Of a DNA stretch of 64,000 nt, positions 26,762 through 37,400 are shown piece after piece. The position numbers and the translations under genes are program-made. The notes beneath the pieces are model-generated. The model saw only the letters and a program-made list of their open reading frames with translations, made no database searches and was not told the origin of the DNA. Each line of letters opens with the position of its first letter. Positions within the stretch are counted from its first letter, which is position 1. The stretch comes from Streptomyces spectabilis (GTDB lineage Bacteria > Actinomycetota > Actinomycetes > Streptomycetales > Streptomycetaceae), in contig NZ_CP023690.1 in the NCBI RefSeq assembly GCF_008704795.1, positions 7,884,501 through 7,948,500 on the forward strand, written 5' to 3'.

Positions 26762-29500
26762 TCAGCCCTCGACGATCTCGACGACGCCGGTGTCGCCGTC
26801 GACCATGACCATGTCGCCGGTGTTGATCGTCTGGGTGGCGTGCTTGGTGTTGACCACCGAGGGCACGTTGAACTCGCGGGACACGATGGAGCTGTGCGAG
26901 AGCATCGACCCGATGTCGGTGACCACGCCGCCCGCGATGGCGAACAGCGGTGTCCACGACGCGTCGGTGTGCCGGGTCACGAGGATCTCGCCCGCCTGGA
27001 ACTCGTCGGCCTGCCACACCAGGTCCTCCACGATCCGGGCCCGCCCCACGATCCGGCCCGGCGACGAGCCGAGCCCCGTGAGGCGCGCCCCGTCCTTCAC
27101 CGGCCGCACCGCGCGCGTGCTGTCGTGCTCGCCGACGAACGTCAGCGGCGGCTCCGGAAGGCGGTTGTGGTACTCGTGCACACGCCGCCGCTCCTCGACG
27201 GCCTCCCGCGAGAACGCCTCGTGCACCGCCAACTCGCCGCTCACGTAACGGCGTACGTCCTCGAAGTCCAGCTGGGCGACCTCGTCGAGACAGTGCAGCA
27301 CGCCCTCGTCGACGAGCCGGCGCCCCACCTCGTACACCACGTTCCTGACCAGCCAGATCGACGTGATCATCGACATGCGGGTGGTCTCCCGCAGCTCGCT
27401 GCAGAGCGCGTACATGGAGATCAGGCCCTCCAGCGTCTTGCGCCGCGGCAGCGGAAGGCCGCCGAGGACCTCCCGGACGTCGCCCTCCTGGCGCGCCCGG
27501 CTGCGGCCCATGATGTCGTCGGCCGTGAAGCCGTCGGCGGCGTAGCGGCGGATCATCTGGAAGATGTACGAGGGGTCGTCGATCCAGCGCTGGTGGGTCA
27601 GCTCCATCTCCTGCCGCCCCCGGGTGCCGTTGGCGCGCAGGAACGGCTCCATCTGGGTGTCCCAGAACGCCTGCCCCTCGGCGTCCGCGCGCAGCCGCTC
27701 CGCGACCTCCTCCAGGGGCGCGCCCTCGATGATCTCCATGACGCGCGGCCTGGCCTTGGCGGCCTGCGCCACGGCCCAGATCTCCTGCGCCGACGCCACC
27801 GTGCGCAGGCTCGACATATCGGTCTTGATGCGGTTCTGGAGGTTGTCGCCCGCGGCGCCGAGCCACTTCGCGCACAGCTCGGTGAGGATGCCGTAGAACC
27901 CGAACGCGTTGATGTAGTACGGCATGTAGCCGACGTGCGCGTCGTGGAAGTAGTCCAGGTAGCGGGTGAGTTCGGCGTGCAGCTCGCGGCGTGACATCCG
28001 GGTCAGGTCCAGGCGCCGGGCGCGGTCGAACTCGTACAGGCGCGTGTCGACCATCGCGCGGGCGCGGCCCTTCATCACCAGCATCTCGCGCGCCGTCTCG
28101 CGCAGCCAGTGCGCGGTCGAGAGGAGGTCCTCCATGCCGCCGGGGAACGACCCGAAGGGGTTGGCGTAGGTGGCGAGGTCGACCTCCTCGCTGACGAAGC
28201 GGCGGGTGAAGTGCCGCTGGTCGCGCGTCGGCAGGGCCTGGCCGAGCAGATACGCCGTGTAGGAGATGTTCAGATACACATGGCCCTGGAAGTAGCCCAT
28301 GTGCAGGCCGACGTCGCCGACGTCGCGCACGCCGAGGGCCCGCGCGCAGTCGCCGTGCACATGGTCCTGGTAGTAGCGGGCGAAGCTCAGGCCGAGCGGG
28401 GACATCAGGCCCACGAAGATCTCGCCGATGTCCATGCGCGACCACAGCGTGCCGTGCCGGACCGCGTCCGGCTGCTCCTGCCAGTGCCGCGGCAGATAGG
28501 GGCTGCGGGCGCCCTCGGCCGCCTCGGGCCGTGCCCGGGTGGTGATGGGCCGGGCCTGGAGCAGATGCAGGGCGCCGTCGCGCAGCGCCCACTCGATGTC
28601 CTGTTCGCTGCCGTAGTGCTCGCGCACCTGAAGGGCGAGCCGGGCCAGGGCGGTGAGCTGGTCGCGGGTCAGACACGGCGCGTCCCGGTCCGCGGCGTCC
28701 ACCTTCGTCATGCCGATGCGGCCCGGCGCGAGCGGGGCGCACTTGGTGACCTTGTAGCGCACCCGCTCCTCGACGACGTCCAGGCTGCGGTCGTCCACCA
28801 CGAAGAAGTCGCTGGAGACCCGCCCCGACACCAGGCCCTCGCCGAGCCCGCAACAGGCCTCCACCACCAGGCGGTTGGGCCGCCCGCCGATCGGGTCGAC
28901 GGTGAACAGCACGCCGCTGACGTCCGCGTTCACCATCTCCTGGACGACCACGGCGATCGAACCGACCGGGTCCGAACCCGAGCGGTAGGCCGCCGCGCGG
29001 TCCGACCACAGGGAGGCCCAGCAGACCTTGACGGCGTCCAGCAGCGCCGCGTCGCCCGCCACGTCGAGGACCGTGTCGTGCTGGCCCGCGAACGACCGCG
29101 TCGCGGAGTCCTCGCGCACCGCCGACGAGCGCACCGCGACGCGCGGGCGCCCCAGCTCCTCGTACGCGGCGACGACGGTGCGCGCGACGGACTCCGGGAT
29201 CTCACGGGCGAGCACCGACTCCCTGACGACGGCGGCCGGTTCACCCCGCGCCTCGGCCGCGCGCAGCTCGGCGCCGAGGCCGCTCTCGCGCAGGAACAGC
29301 TCGAAGAGGCCGGTGGTGAGGCAGAACGCGGGCGGCACCGGCAGGCCCGCCCGGGTCAGCTCGTCGAGCCGGGCGCCCTTGCCGCCGAGCGCCTCGGCGG
29401 CCGCGGTGTGCGGGCCGCCGACGACGGCGACGAGATCCGCGTGCGGGGCGGCTCCCGCGGGGGCGGCGGTGCTCTGGTCCGGCGTCGCGTTCGTGGTCAT
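26762..29500 (-). CDS. redH: Prodiginine condensing enzyme (PEP-synthase-like)
   Basis: 912 residues. It joins 4-methoxy-2,2'-bipyrrole-5-carbaldehyde (MBC) to the alkylpyrrole, forming the tripyrrole; PigC of Serratia is the counterpart. Seen: the N-terminal ATP-grasp region GGKGARLDELTRAGLPVPPA, VAVRSSAVREDSATRSFAGQ, VSGVLFTVDPIGG, a long central region, and the C-terminal swivelling phospho-His domain with VVTDIGSMLSHSSIVSREF. Such a domain set is known from pyruvate phosphate dikinase and PEP synthase, but here it serves ATP-driven condensation. The ATG at 29500 overlaps the redI stop by 4 bp. Confidence 0.92.
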   Translation of the reverse strand: MTTNATPDQSTAAPAGAAPHADLVAVVGGPHTAAAEALGGKGARLDELTRAGLPVPPAFCLTTGLFELFLRESGLGAELRAAEARGEPAAVVRESVLAREIPESVARTVVAAYEELGRPRVAVRSSAVREDSATRSFAGQHDTVLDVAGDAALLDAVKVCWASLWSDRAAAYRSGSDPVGSIAVVVQEMVNADVSGVLFTVDPIGGRPNRLVVEACCGLGEGLVSGRVSSDFFVVDDRSLDVVEERVRYKVTKCAPLAPGRIGMTKVDAADRDAPCLTRDQLTALARLALQVREHYGSEQDIEWALRDGALHLLQARPITTRARPEAAEGARSPYLPRHWQEQPDAVRHGTLWSRMDIGEIFVGLMSPLGLSFARYYQDHVHGDCARALGVRDVGDVGLHMGYFQGHVYLNISYTAYLLGQALPTRDQRHFTRRFVSEEVDLATYANPFGSFPGGMEDLLSTAHWLRETAREMLVMKGRARAMVDTRLYEFDRARRLDLTRMSRRELHAELTRYLDYFHDAHVGYMPYYINAFGFYGILTELCAKWLGAAGDNLQNRIKTDMSSLRTVASAQEIWAVAQAAKARPRVMEIIEGAPLEEVAERLRADAEGQAFWDTQMEPFLRANGTRGRQEMELTHQRWIDDPSYIFQMIRRYAADGFTADDIMGRSRARQEGDVREVLGGLPLPRRKTLEGLISMYALCSELRETTRMSMITSIWLVRNVVYEVGRRLVDEGVLHCLDEVAQLDFEDVRRYVSGELAVHEAFSREAVEERRRVHEYHNRLPEPPLTFVGEHDSTRAVRPVKDGARLTGLGSSPGRIVGRARIVEDLVWQADEFQAGEILVTRHTDASWTPLFAIAGGVVTDIGSMLSHSSIVSREFNVPSVVNTKHATQTINTGDMVMVDGDTGVVEIVEG

Positions 29501-30660
29501 GACGCGGCCTCCTCGGCGGTCTGCGGGAGCGGGGCGGGCGGGGCGGGCGGGGCGGGACGCGCGCCGACGGGGCCCGCGTGCGCGTTGACGCCGGTGAACA
29601 CGCGGAACGGCTGTCCCGGCACCACGCCCGCGGCCCGCACGTCGTCGAACCCGGCGTCGCGCAACTGGCCGAGCAGCTCCTCCTCGCGCGGCAGCGGCCC
29701 GCCGAACGACGCGTACTCGAACCACAGGTTGAGCACCTCGATGCCGAGTGTGCGGCCGCCCCGGCAGGAGGAGGTGAGCAGCAGCGTGCCGCCGGGGGCC
29801 AGGAAGGAGCGGACCCGGGCGAGGACCTCGACGCGCTCCTCGGGCGGGAAGTAGTAGATGTTGTTGTGCAGGGTCACCACGTCGAACTGCGGCTGGAGGT
29901 CCAGGGTGCGCACATCGCCCCGGCGGGTCTCGACGCGGTCGGCGAGGCCCCACTGCGCCATGTTCTTCGCGGCCCGCTCGGCGACCTCGCCCTGGAGGTC
30001 GACCGCGAGGGCGGTGAGCCGCGGATTGAGCCCGGCGGCGTGGCGGACGTACGCGCCGCTGCCGCAGCCGACCTCCAGCAGCCGCACCGGCGCGGCGCGC
30101 GGCAGCGTGCGGTCGATGGCCGCCTCGACGAAGCCGCGCACCACCAGGGACGAGCGGGCGATGACCAGGCCGTCCTGGTCGGACAGGGTGAAGCGGCCGC
30201 CGTCGGCGAGCATGCGCGGGGCGTCGCGCAGGGCGGGCACGTGGAAGCGCATCAGCTCCTCCAGGGCCGCCGCCACCGGGTCGTTGGCGACCCGCGCGAG
30301 GGCCTTGGCGGTGCGGCTGCGCAGGCGGTAGCAGCCCTCCTTCCTGCGCAGCTCGCCGAGGCGCACGCCGATGTCGAGCCACGCGCGAAGGCGCTGCCGG
30401 TCCTCGGGCCCGGTGCCGCACCCGATCCGCTCGGCGATGCTCTCCAGGTCGCAGGGGCGCGCCGCCAGGCACGACAGGACGCCCGAGCCCGCGGCCGCCG
30501 CGAGGAACGACGCCCGGTACAGCGGCGTGAACAGCGTGCGGTCGAGCACGAGCAGCAGCGGCAGGCGGGGGTCCGTGACGATCCGCGCCGCCGCCAGCAC
30601 GTCCGTGAAGGGCTCCTGCGCCCGGTCTTTGACGGCCTTGGCCAGGCTCAGTAGGTCCAT
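29497..30660 (-). CDS. redI: SAM-dependent O-methyltransferase of bipyrrole formation
   Basis: 387 residues. A winged-helix dimerisation region (about 40-130, ...CLAARPCDLESIAERIGC) precedes a class-I SAM fold: LLEVGCGSGAYVRHAAG, VETRRGDVR, FDVVTLHNNIYYFPPEER, LAPGGTLLLTSSC. RedI-type enzymes methylate the 4-hydroxy-bipyrrole intermediate on the way to MBC. The start at 30660 lies 13 bp inside redJ and the stop overlaps redH, so translation is coupled on both sides. Confidence 0.9.
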   Translation of the reverse strand: MDLLSLAKAVKDRAQEPFTDVLAAARIVTDPRLPLLLVLDRTLFTPLYRASFLAAAAGSGVLSCLAARPCDLESIAERIGCGTGPEDRQRLRAWLDIGVRLGELRRKEGCYRLRSRTAKALARVANDPVAAALEELMRFHVPALRDAPRMLADGGRFTLSDQDGLVIARSSLVVRGFVEAAIDRTLPRAAPVRLLEVGCGSGAYVRHAAGLNPRLTALAVDLQGEVAERAAKNMAQWGLADRVETRRGDVRTLDLQPQFDVVTLHNNIYYFPPEERVEVLARVRSFLAPGGTLLLTSSCRGGRTLGIEVLNLWFEYASFGGPLPREEELLGQLRDAGFDDVRAAGVVPGQPFRVFTGVNAHAGPVGARPAPPAPPAPLPQTAEEAAS

Positions 30661-31451
30661 GAGGGTTCCTTCTCCTCGGTGGTACGGGTGAGTTCGGTGC
30701 GCAGGTCGCGCAGGAGGGGGCGGCGCGCGGGGCCGTTGAGGAAGAAGTGGCCGCCCGGCACGTGGCGGCGGAGCAGCGAGGCGCCGGTGTACGCGCGCCA
30801 CGCCTCGACGCCCGGCACGGGCGCGAGGGGATCGCCGACGGCCGAGTACGCGGTCATCGGGCAGTCCAGGGGGCGGCGCGGGCGCCACCGGTAGCGCTCG
30901 CAGGCCGTGAGGTCGGCGCGCAGGACCGGCAGCCTGCGCTCCAGATACGCGCCCGCGACCCGGTCCCCGGGCGCGACGGCGCCCAGGTCGGTCACGAGGC
31001 GGCGCAGCTCCTCGTCGCCGAGCGCGTGGTCGGCGCGCTCTGCGTACAGGTGCGGGGCGCGGCTGCCGGACACGAACAGGCGGCGGGGCCCGGGCGCGCC
31101 GCGCCCGCGCAGCGCGCACGCCACCTCGTACGCGACGAGGGCCCCCATGCTGTGCCCGAACAGGGCGTAGTCGTGGACGAGCCCGGCCGCGAGCAGCGCG
31201 TCCGTCACGTCGGACACCAGCGCGTCCAGGTCCGTGTACGGCGGCTCGCGCAGGCGCGGGCCGCGCCCGGGCGGCTGCACCGGCACCACGGGCACGCCCA
31301 GGTGCGCCTGCCAGTCGCGGTACACGGAGGCCGTGCCGCCCGCGTACGGGAAGCAGATCAGGCGCGGCGCCCCGGGCACGGGGTCAGGGCCCGGGCCGGG
31401 GCCCGCGAACCAGTCGCCGGCCGGGGGCCGCTGGCGCTCGGTCAGATGCAC
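30648..31451 (-). CDS. redJ: Type II thioesterase
   Basis: 267 residues, alpha/beta hydrolase of the RifR/GrsT type: LICFPYAGGTASVYRDW, nucleophile Ser in LFGHSMGALVAYEVA, catalytic His in VPGGHFFLNGPA. In the prodiginine pathway it releases dodecanoate from the carrier RedQ so RedL can reload it. It begins 40 bp after the redL-redK stop. Confidence 0.9.
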   Translation of the reverse strand: MHLTERQRPPAGDWFAGPGPGPDPVPGAPRLICFPYAGGTASVYRDWQAHLGVPVVPVQPPGRGPRLREPPYTDLDALVSDVTDALLAAGLVHDYALFGHSMGALVAYEVACALRGRGAPGPRRLFVSGSRAPHLYAERADHALGDEELRRLVTDLGAVAPGDRVAGAYLERRLPVLRADLTACERYRWRPRRPLDCPMTAYSAVGDPLAPVPGVEAWRAYTGASLLRRHVPGGHFFLNGPARRPLLRDLRTELTRTTEEKEPSWTY

Positions 31452-31491
31452 GGAACGGGGTCCTCTCGCAGTGCGGCGGCCGGAGCGGCCC

Positions 31492-34400
31492 TCAGCGCTT
31501 GACGTGGGCGCGGCCCTCGGGCGAGTCGAGCCAGGCGAGCGTGAGCCGCACGCCCTCCTCGAAGCCCACCTCGCTCTTGAAGCCGAACTCGTCGCGGGCG
31601 CGGTCGACGGCGTACGACTGGTCGCGGTCGAACAGGTGCACCGCGTGCCGGGTGAGCACCGGGCGTGACTTCAGGCGCAGCGCCCCGTACACCCCCTCCG
31701 AGAGCGCCGCGACGCCCCGCGCCACCGGGGCGGGCAGGCTCAGGGCGGGCGGCTTGACGCCGAGGCCGCGGGCGAGCGCCTCGATGTAGGCGCGCCACGT
31801 CGTGCGCTCGGGATCGCGCAGGTTGTACGTCCGTCCCGCGGCGGCCTCGGCGGCGCAGGCGGCGATCATCGCGTCGGCGGCGTTGCCCACGTACAGCAGG
31901 CCCGCGGGGACGTCGCCGCCGCGGATGTAGACCATCTGGCGGCTCAGGAGCAGCGTCGCGATCTCGACGACGAAGTCCTTGCTGCGCGGCCCGTACACGC
32001 TGACCGGCCGCACCACCGTCAGGGGCAGCAGGGCGCGCGCCGCGGCCTCGCGCACCGCCTGCTCGCCGAGGAGCTTGCTGCGGTTGTACGGCAGGCCGAT
32101 GTCGCGCGGCGGTGTGCTCTCGTCACCGGGCCGGACCGGGTAGCCGTACACGTCGGTGGTGCTGACGTGCAGGAACCGCTCGACGGTGCCCGCGTGCGCG
32201 GCCGCCTCGACGAGGTTGCGGCTGCCGTCGACGTTGACCTCCTTGAACCGGGCCCAGGGACCCCAGTCCGCCGACAGGCCCGTGCAGTTGTAGACGTGCC
32301 GGACCCCGGCGGCCGCCCGGCGCAGGCTCTCCGGGTCCGTGAGGTCGCCGGTGGCCACCTCGACGGCGTCGGGGTGCAGATCCGCGAGGCCGGAGCGGTC
32401 GCTGCCCTCGCGGACCAGCGCCCGGACCCGGTGGCCGCGCTCGACGAGGCGGCGCGTGAGGTGCCCGCCGATGAATCCGCCGGCCCCGGCCACGAGCACG
32501 TCGGGGGGTGCGGCCGGGCTCGGCGCCGCCGTGCCTCCGGCGGCGGGGGACACCGACGCGGAGGCCGGTTCCGACGACGCCTCCGATGCCGCTCCCGCGC
32601 CGGTGACGGAGGTCTCGGGGGTGTGCTGCTGCTCTGCCATGGCTCGTCCCAACAGGTCGAGGGCGCGGTCGAGTTCGTCCCGGGTGTGGTCGGCGTTGAT
32701 GAAGAAGCGCAGGCGGCACTCGTCGCGTGGGACGGCCGGGTGGCCGATCGGCATGACGTTCACGCCCAGGCGGAGCAGCGCGTTGGAGAGCGCCATGGTC
32801 CGCTCCCAGCCGCCGATGACGACCGGCACCACCGCCGACGCCCGCGACACGCCGATGTCGAGGCCGCGGGCGCGCGCCGAGTCCCGGAAGTGCTCGGCGA
32901 GGCCCCGCAGCCGGGCCACGCGCTCCGGCTCGGCCCGGATGACCCGGATCGCCTCCAGGGCGGCGGCCGTGCCGGCGGGCGAGATGCCGGTGCTGAAGAT
33001 GTGCAGCGGGGCCGTGAACTTCAGGTACTCCACGAGCGGTCGCCGCGCCGCCACATAGCCGCCGAGGCTGCCGATCGCCTTGCTGAGGGTGCCCATCCAC
33101 AGGTCGACGTCGGCGCGGTCCACGCCGAAGTACTCGCCGATGCCCCGTCCGGTGCGGCCGAGCACGCCGATCGAGTGGGCCTCGTCGACCATGAGCAGGG
33201 CCCCGTGCCGCCGCTTGACGTCGATGAACTTCGGCAGGTCCGGCAGGTCGCCGTCCTGGCTGTAGGCGCCCTCGACGAGCACCAGGGCGCGCCGGGCCCG
33301 GTCGCGCGACGCGGTGAGCAGGCGGTCGAGGGCGCGCCAGTCGTTGTGCGGGAAGGGCCTGCGCCGCGCGCCGGACAGGACGCTGCCGCGCACCGCGCTG
33401 TCGTGGATCCACTCGTCGTGCAGGATCAGGTCGTCGGGGCCGAGGAGGTGCCCGATCGTCGCGACGTTCGTGGCGTGCCCGCCCGCGAACACGATGGCCG
33501 CCTCGGTGCCGAGGAACGAGGCGATCTCGGCGTCGAGCGCGTGGTGCAGCGGGGTCTCGCCGAACAGCAGTGGCGTCGCCGAGCACGAGGTGCCGTAGCG
33601 GTCGACGGCGGCCTTCGCGGCCGCGCGGACCCGTGGGTGCTGCGACAGGGCGAGGTAGTTGAAGGAGGCGAAGTTCAGGACGGACACGCCGTTCACGCGC
33701 GCCGACGCGCCGTTGAATCCCTCGTGCGTACGACCGTACGGGTTCGCCCCGTCGGCGGTGGCCTGCCGCAGCCTGCCCTGCAGCTCGGCGTACTCGGGCC
33801 ACTCCTCGAAGACGCGCTCCTGCCGGACGGGGGCGGCCGCGTCGGCGGGGGGCGCGGCCGGGACCGGTCCTGTGGCGTCTGTCGCGCTGCCTCCCGTGCC
33901 GGCTCCCGCGCCGTCGAGCAGGTCCACCAGCTGCCCGACGGTCGGGTCGTCGGGCAGCCGCTCGCGGTTGCCGTTGAGCCGGTCGGGGAACCGCCGCCCG
34001 AGCGCGCGCTCCAGCTCCTGCCGCATCAGCGAGTCGAAGCCGAGGTCCATGCCGAGCCGCGCGTCGCCCGGGATCTGCCGGGCGTCGTACCCGCAGACGC
34101 GAGCCACGTGGGCGACGACCTCGTGCCGGGTGGAGGCGGGGCCGTGCACGGGCACGGGGACGGGCGCCGCCTCGGGCGCGGTCGCCCGCGCCGCGGGCTC
34201 GGGCCGGGCCCCCTCGTGCGCCGCCTCGGTCCGGGGCGGTGTGAACCAATACGTCTCCCGCTCCAGGACCGCGTGCGGCACCGGCACCCGGGGCCCGCAG
34301 CGGCCCTCGTCGAGTGCCGCCCAGTCCACCGCGCCGCCCGCGCAGTGCAGCCGTCCGAGGGACTGGAGCAGGGTCTCCCAGTCGCCGGCGCCCGTCGCCG

Positions 34401-37400
34401 CGCCGGAGGCGGGGCGGCGCAGCGACGGGAGCCACAGCGCGGGCCGCCCGGTGTCCGCGGGAGCCGCGGGCGCCGTGGCGCGGGCCAGGCCGAGCAGCGT
34501 CGGATGCGGGCCGACCTCCACGAAGGCGGTGCAGCCGAGGCGGCGCAGGGCCGCGCAGCCGTCGGCGAAGCGCACGGTGCCCAGGAGGTGGTCCACCAGG
34601 GCGTCGGCGTCGACGCGCCCGGCCGGTTCGCCGGTGGCGTCCGACACCCAGGGGATGACCGGCTCGGCGAACCGCACCGCCCGCGCGGCCGCCCGCAGCG
34701 GCTCGGCGGCGCCCGCCATCAGCGGCGAGTGGAAGGCGTGCGACACGGCGAGCGGCCTGACCGTGACCGACCGCTCGCGCAGCGCGGCGCCCGCCCGCTC
34801 GATCTGCGCGCGCTCGCCGGACAGGACGAGGTGGGTGGGGGAGTTGACGGCGGCCACCGACACGGCGTCCAGTCCTTCGGCCACCGCCCGCACGGTGTCC
34901 GCGTCCCCGACGCAGGCGATCATCGCGCCGTCCCCCGGCTGCTCGGCCATGAGACGGCCGCGCACCGCGGCGAGGGTGAGGGCGTCGTCGAAGGAGAGCG
35001 CGCCGGACACGTACGCGGCGGCGTAGGCGCCGACGCTGTGCCCGAGGACGGCGGCGGGCCGCACCCCGAGCGACATCCACAGCTCGGCGAGCGCCACCTC
35101 CAGGGCCACCAGGGCGGGTTGGCAGCGGCGGGTGGACCGCAGCCGCCCGGCCGCGTCCTCGGCCGCGTCCCCAGCCGTGTCCCCTGCGATGTCCCCTGCG
35201 GTGTCGAAAAGCAACTCCTGTAGCGGAAGGCCCAGTTCGGGTCGCAGCACGCGGTCCGCCCGGTCGATGGCGCGGGCGAACGGGGCGTGCGTGTCGTACA
35301 GGCCCGCTCCCATGCCCGGGTACTGCGTGCCCTGCCCGGTGAACAGGAACGCGACCTTGGGCGCCGGGCCGTGCGGGGCCGTCCCGCGCACCACGCCCCG
35401 GGCCGCGTCGCCGCGCGCGAGCGCGTCCAGACCGGAGTCGAGGGCCGCGGCGGAGCCGCCGACGACGACCGCGCGGTGGGCGAGCCGCGCGCGGCCGGTG
35501 TTCGCCGCCCGGCACAGGTCGCCCACGGGCGTGTCGGGATGGGCGGCGAGATGGGTGCGCCACGCCTGGGCCAGCGTCGTCAGCGCGGTCGGCGTGTGCC
35601 CGGACAGGCACAGGGCGTGCACCGGCCGGGCGGGCGCCTCCTGGGCGGCGGCGGGAGCGGGCTCGGGCGGCGACTCCAGGACCACGTGCGCGTTCGCGCC
35701 GCCGAACCCGAAGGAGCTGACCGCGGCCCGCACCGGGCCCCGGGCCGCCAGCGGCGTCCGGCGCGTCGGCACGTCGAGTCCCGCGCCCTCCCAGTCCAGT
35801 CGCCGGTTCGGCGTCCGCAGGTGCAGCGTCGGCGGCACCTCGCGGTCGCGCACCACGAGCGCCGCCTTGATCAGGCCCGCGATGCCCGCGGCCGCTTCCA
35901 GGTGCCCGATGTTGGTCTTCACCGAGCCGACCAGGCAGCGCGCGCCGTCCGGGCGGCCCATGCCGTACGCGCCCGCCAGGCCCTCCCACTCCACGGGGTC
36001 GCCGAGCGGGGTGCCGGTGCCGTGCGCCTCGACGTAGTCGACCTCCTTGCCGCTCAGCCCGGCGCGTCCCAGGGCCTGTTCGATCACCGTGCGCTGCGCC
36101 GCTCCCCGGGGCGCGGTCAGGCCGTTGCCGCGCCCGCCGTGCCCGGTTGCCGAGCCCTTGATCACCGCGTGCACCCGGTCGCCGTCGGCGAGCGCGGCGG
36201 ACAGCGGCTTGAGCAGCACCAGGCCCGCGCCCTCACCGCGCACGTAGCCGCCCGCCGCGTCGTCGAAGGTGCGGCAGCGCCCGTCGTCGGCGAGCATGCC
36301 GCCGTCCGCGAACGCCACCGAGAGGCCGGGCGTGAGCATCAGGTTCACCCCGCCCGCGAGCGCCAGGGAGCACTCGCCCCGGCGCAGGCTGTCGCACGCC
36401 AGGTGCACCGCCGTCAGGGACGACGAGCACGCGGTGTCCAGGGCGAGGCTCGGGCCGCGCAGATCGAGGACGTACGACAGGCGGTTGGCGGCGACGGAGT
36501 GCGCGTTGCCGGTGGCGCCGTGCACGTCGACGGTGTCCAGCCGGCCCATCTGGAGCTCGCTGTAGTCGTGGCTGCTGATGCCCGCGAACACGCCGGTGGC
36601 GCTGCCCGCGAGCGACGTCGGGTCGATTCCCGCGTCCTCCAGGGTCTGCCAGGCCACTTCGAGCAGGAGCCGCTGCTGCGGGTCCATGCGGACCGTTTCG
36701 CGCACCGACAGGCCGAAGAAGCGGGCGTCGAAGTCCGCCACGCCGTCCAGGAACCCGCCGAAGTCCGGCGCGGCGACCCGCTCGGCGTCCCAGCGCCCCG
36801 GCGGCACCTCGGTGATCGCGTCCCGGCCGTCGCGCAGCAGCCGGGCGAAGCTGTCCGGGTCCGGCGCGCCGGGGAGGCGGCAGCCGATGCCGACGACGGC
36901 GACGGGCTCGGGCGCGTCCCGGTCCTCGGGCGCCGCGCCGTCGGCCGGGGCCGTGCCCCGCGTGGTCGCCAGGTGCGCCGCGATCGCGCGGATCGTCGGG
37001 TGGTCGAAGACGACGGACGCGGGGATCTCGCGGCCGGTGCGCGCGCCGAGCTCGGTGAGGACGGCCACGGCCTGCTTGGAGTCCAGACCCAGCGAGGCGA
37101 GGGGCTTCGTGGGGTCCACGGCGGTGGCGGCGAGACCGAGGCGCTCCGCGACCCGCGCGGTCAGCCACGCCTCGACCGCGTCGGACGCCCAGGCCCCGCC
37201 CGGCGGCCCGGCGGGCGCGAGCAACTCGACGAGCGTGCCGACCCGGGGCCGCGCCAGCAGCTCCCCCACGGGTAGCACGGTGTCGTACCGCTCTTCCAAA
37301 GTCCGTACGATATCGAGCAGTTGGGGATAGTCGAGCCCCACCTCGGCGAACTCGCGCTCCGTGTCGGTGACGTGGTCGGGGAAGGTCTCGATGATGTGCT

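Noticed and set aside
31492..32640. redK as a separate gene
   Set aside because: There is no stop before it; the frame is continuous with redL. An internal start remains possible and is described as a finding.
32167..35223. A 1018-codon plus-strand frame opposite redL
   Set aside because: Shadow of the modular gene; no domain and improbable composition.
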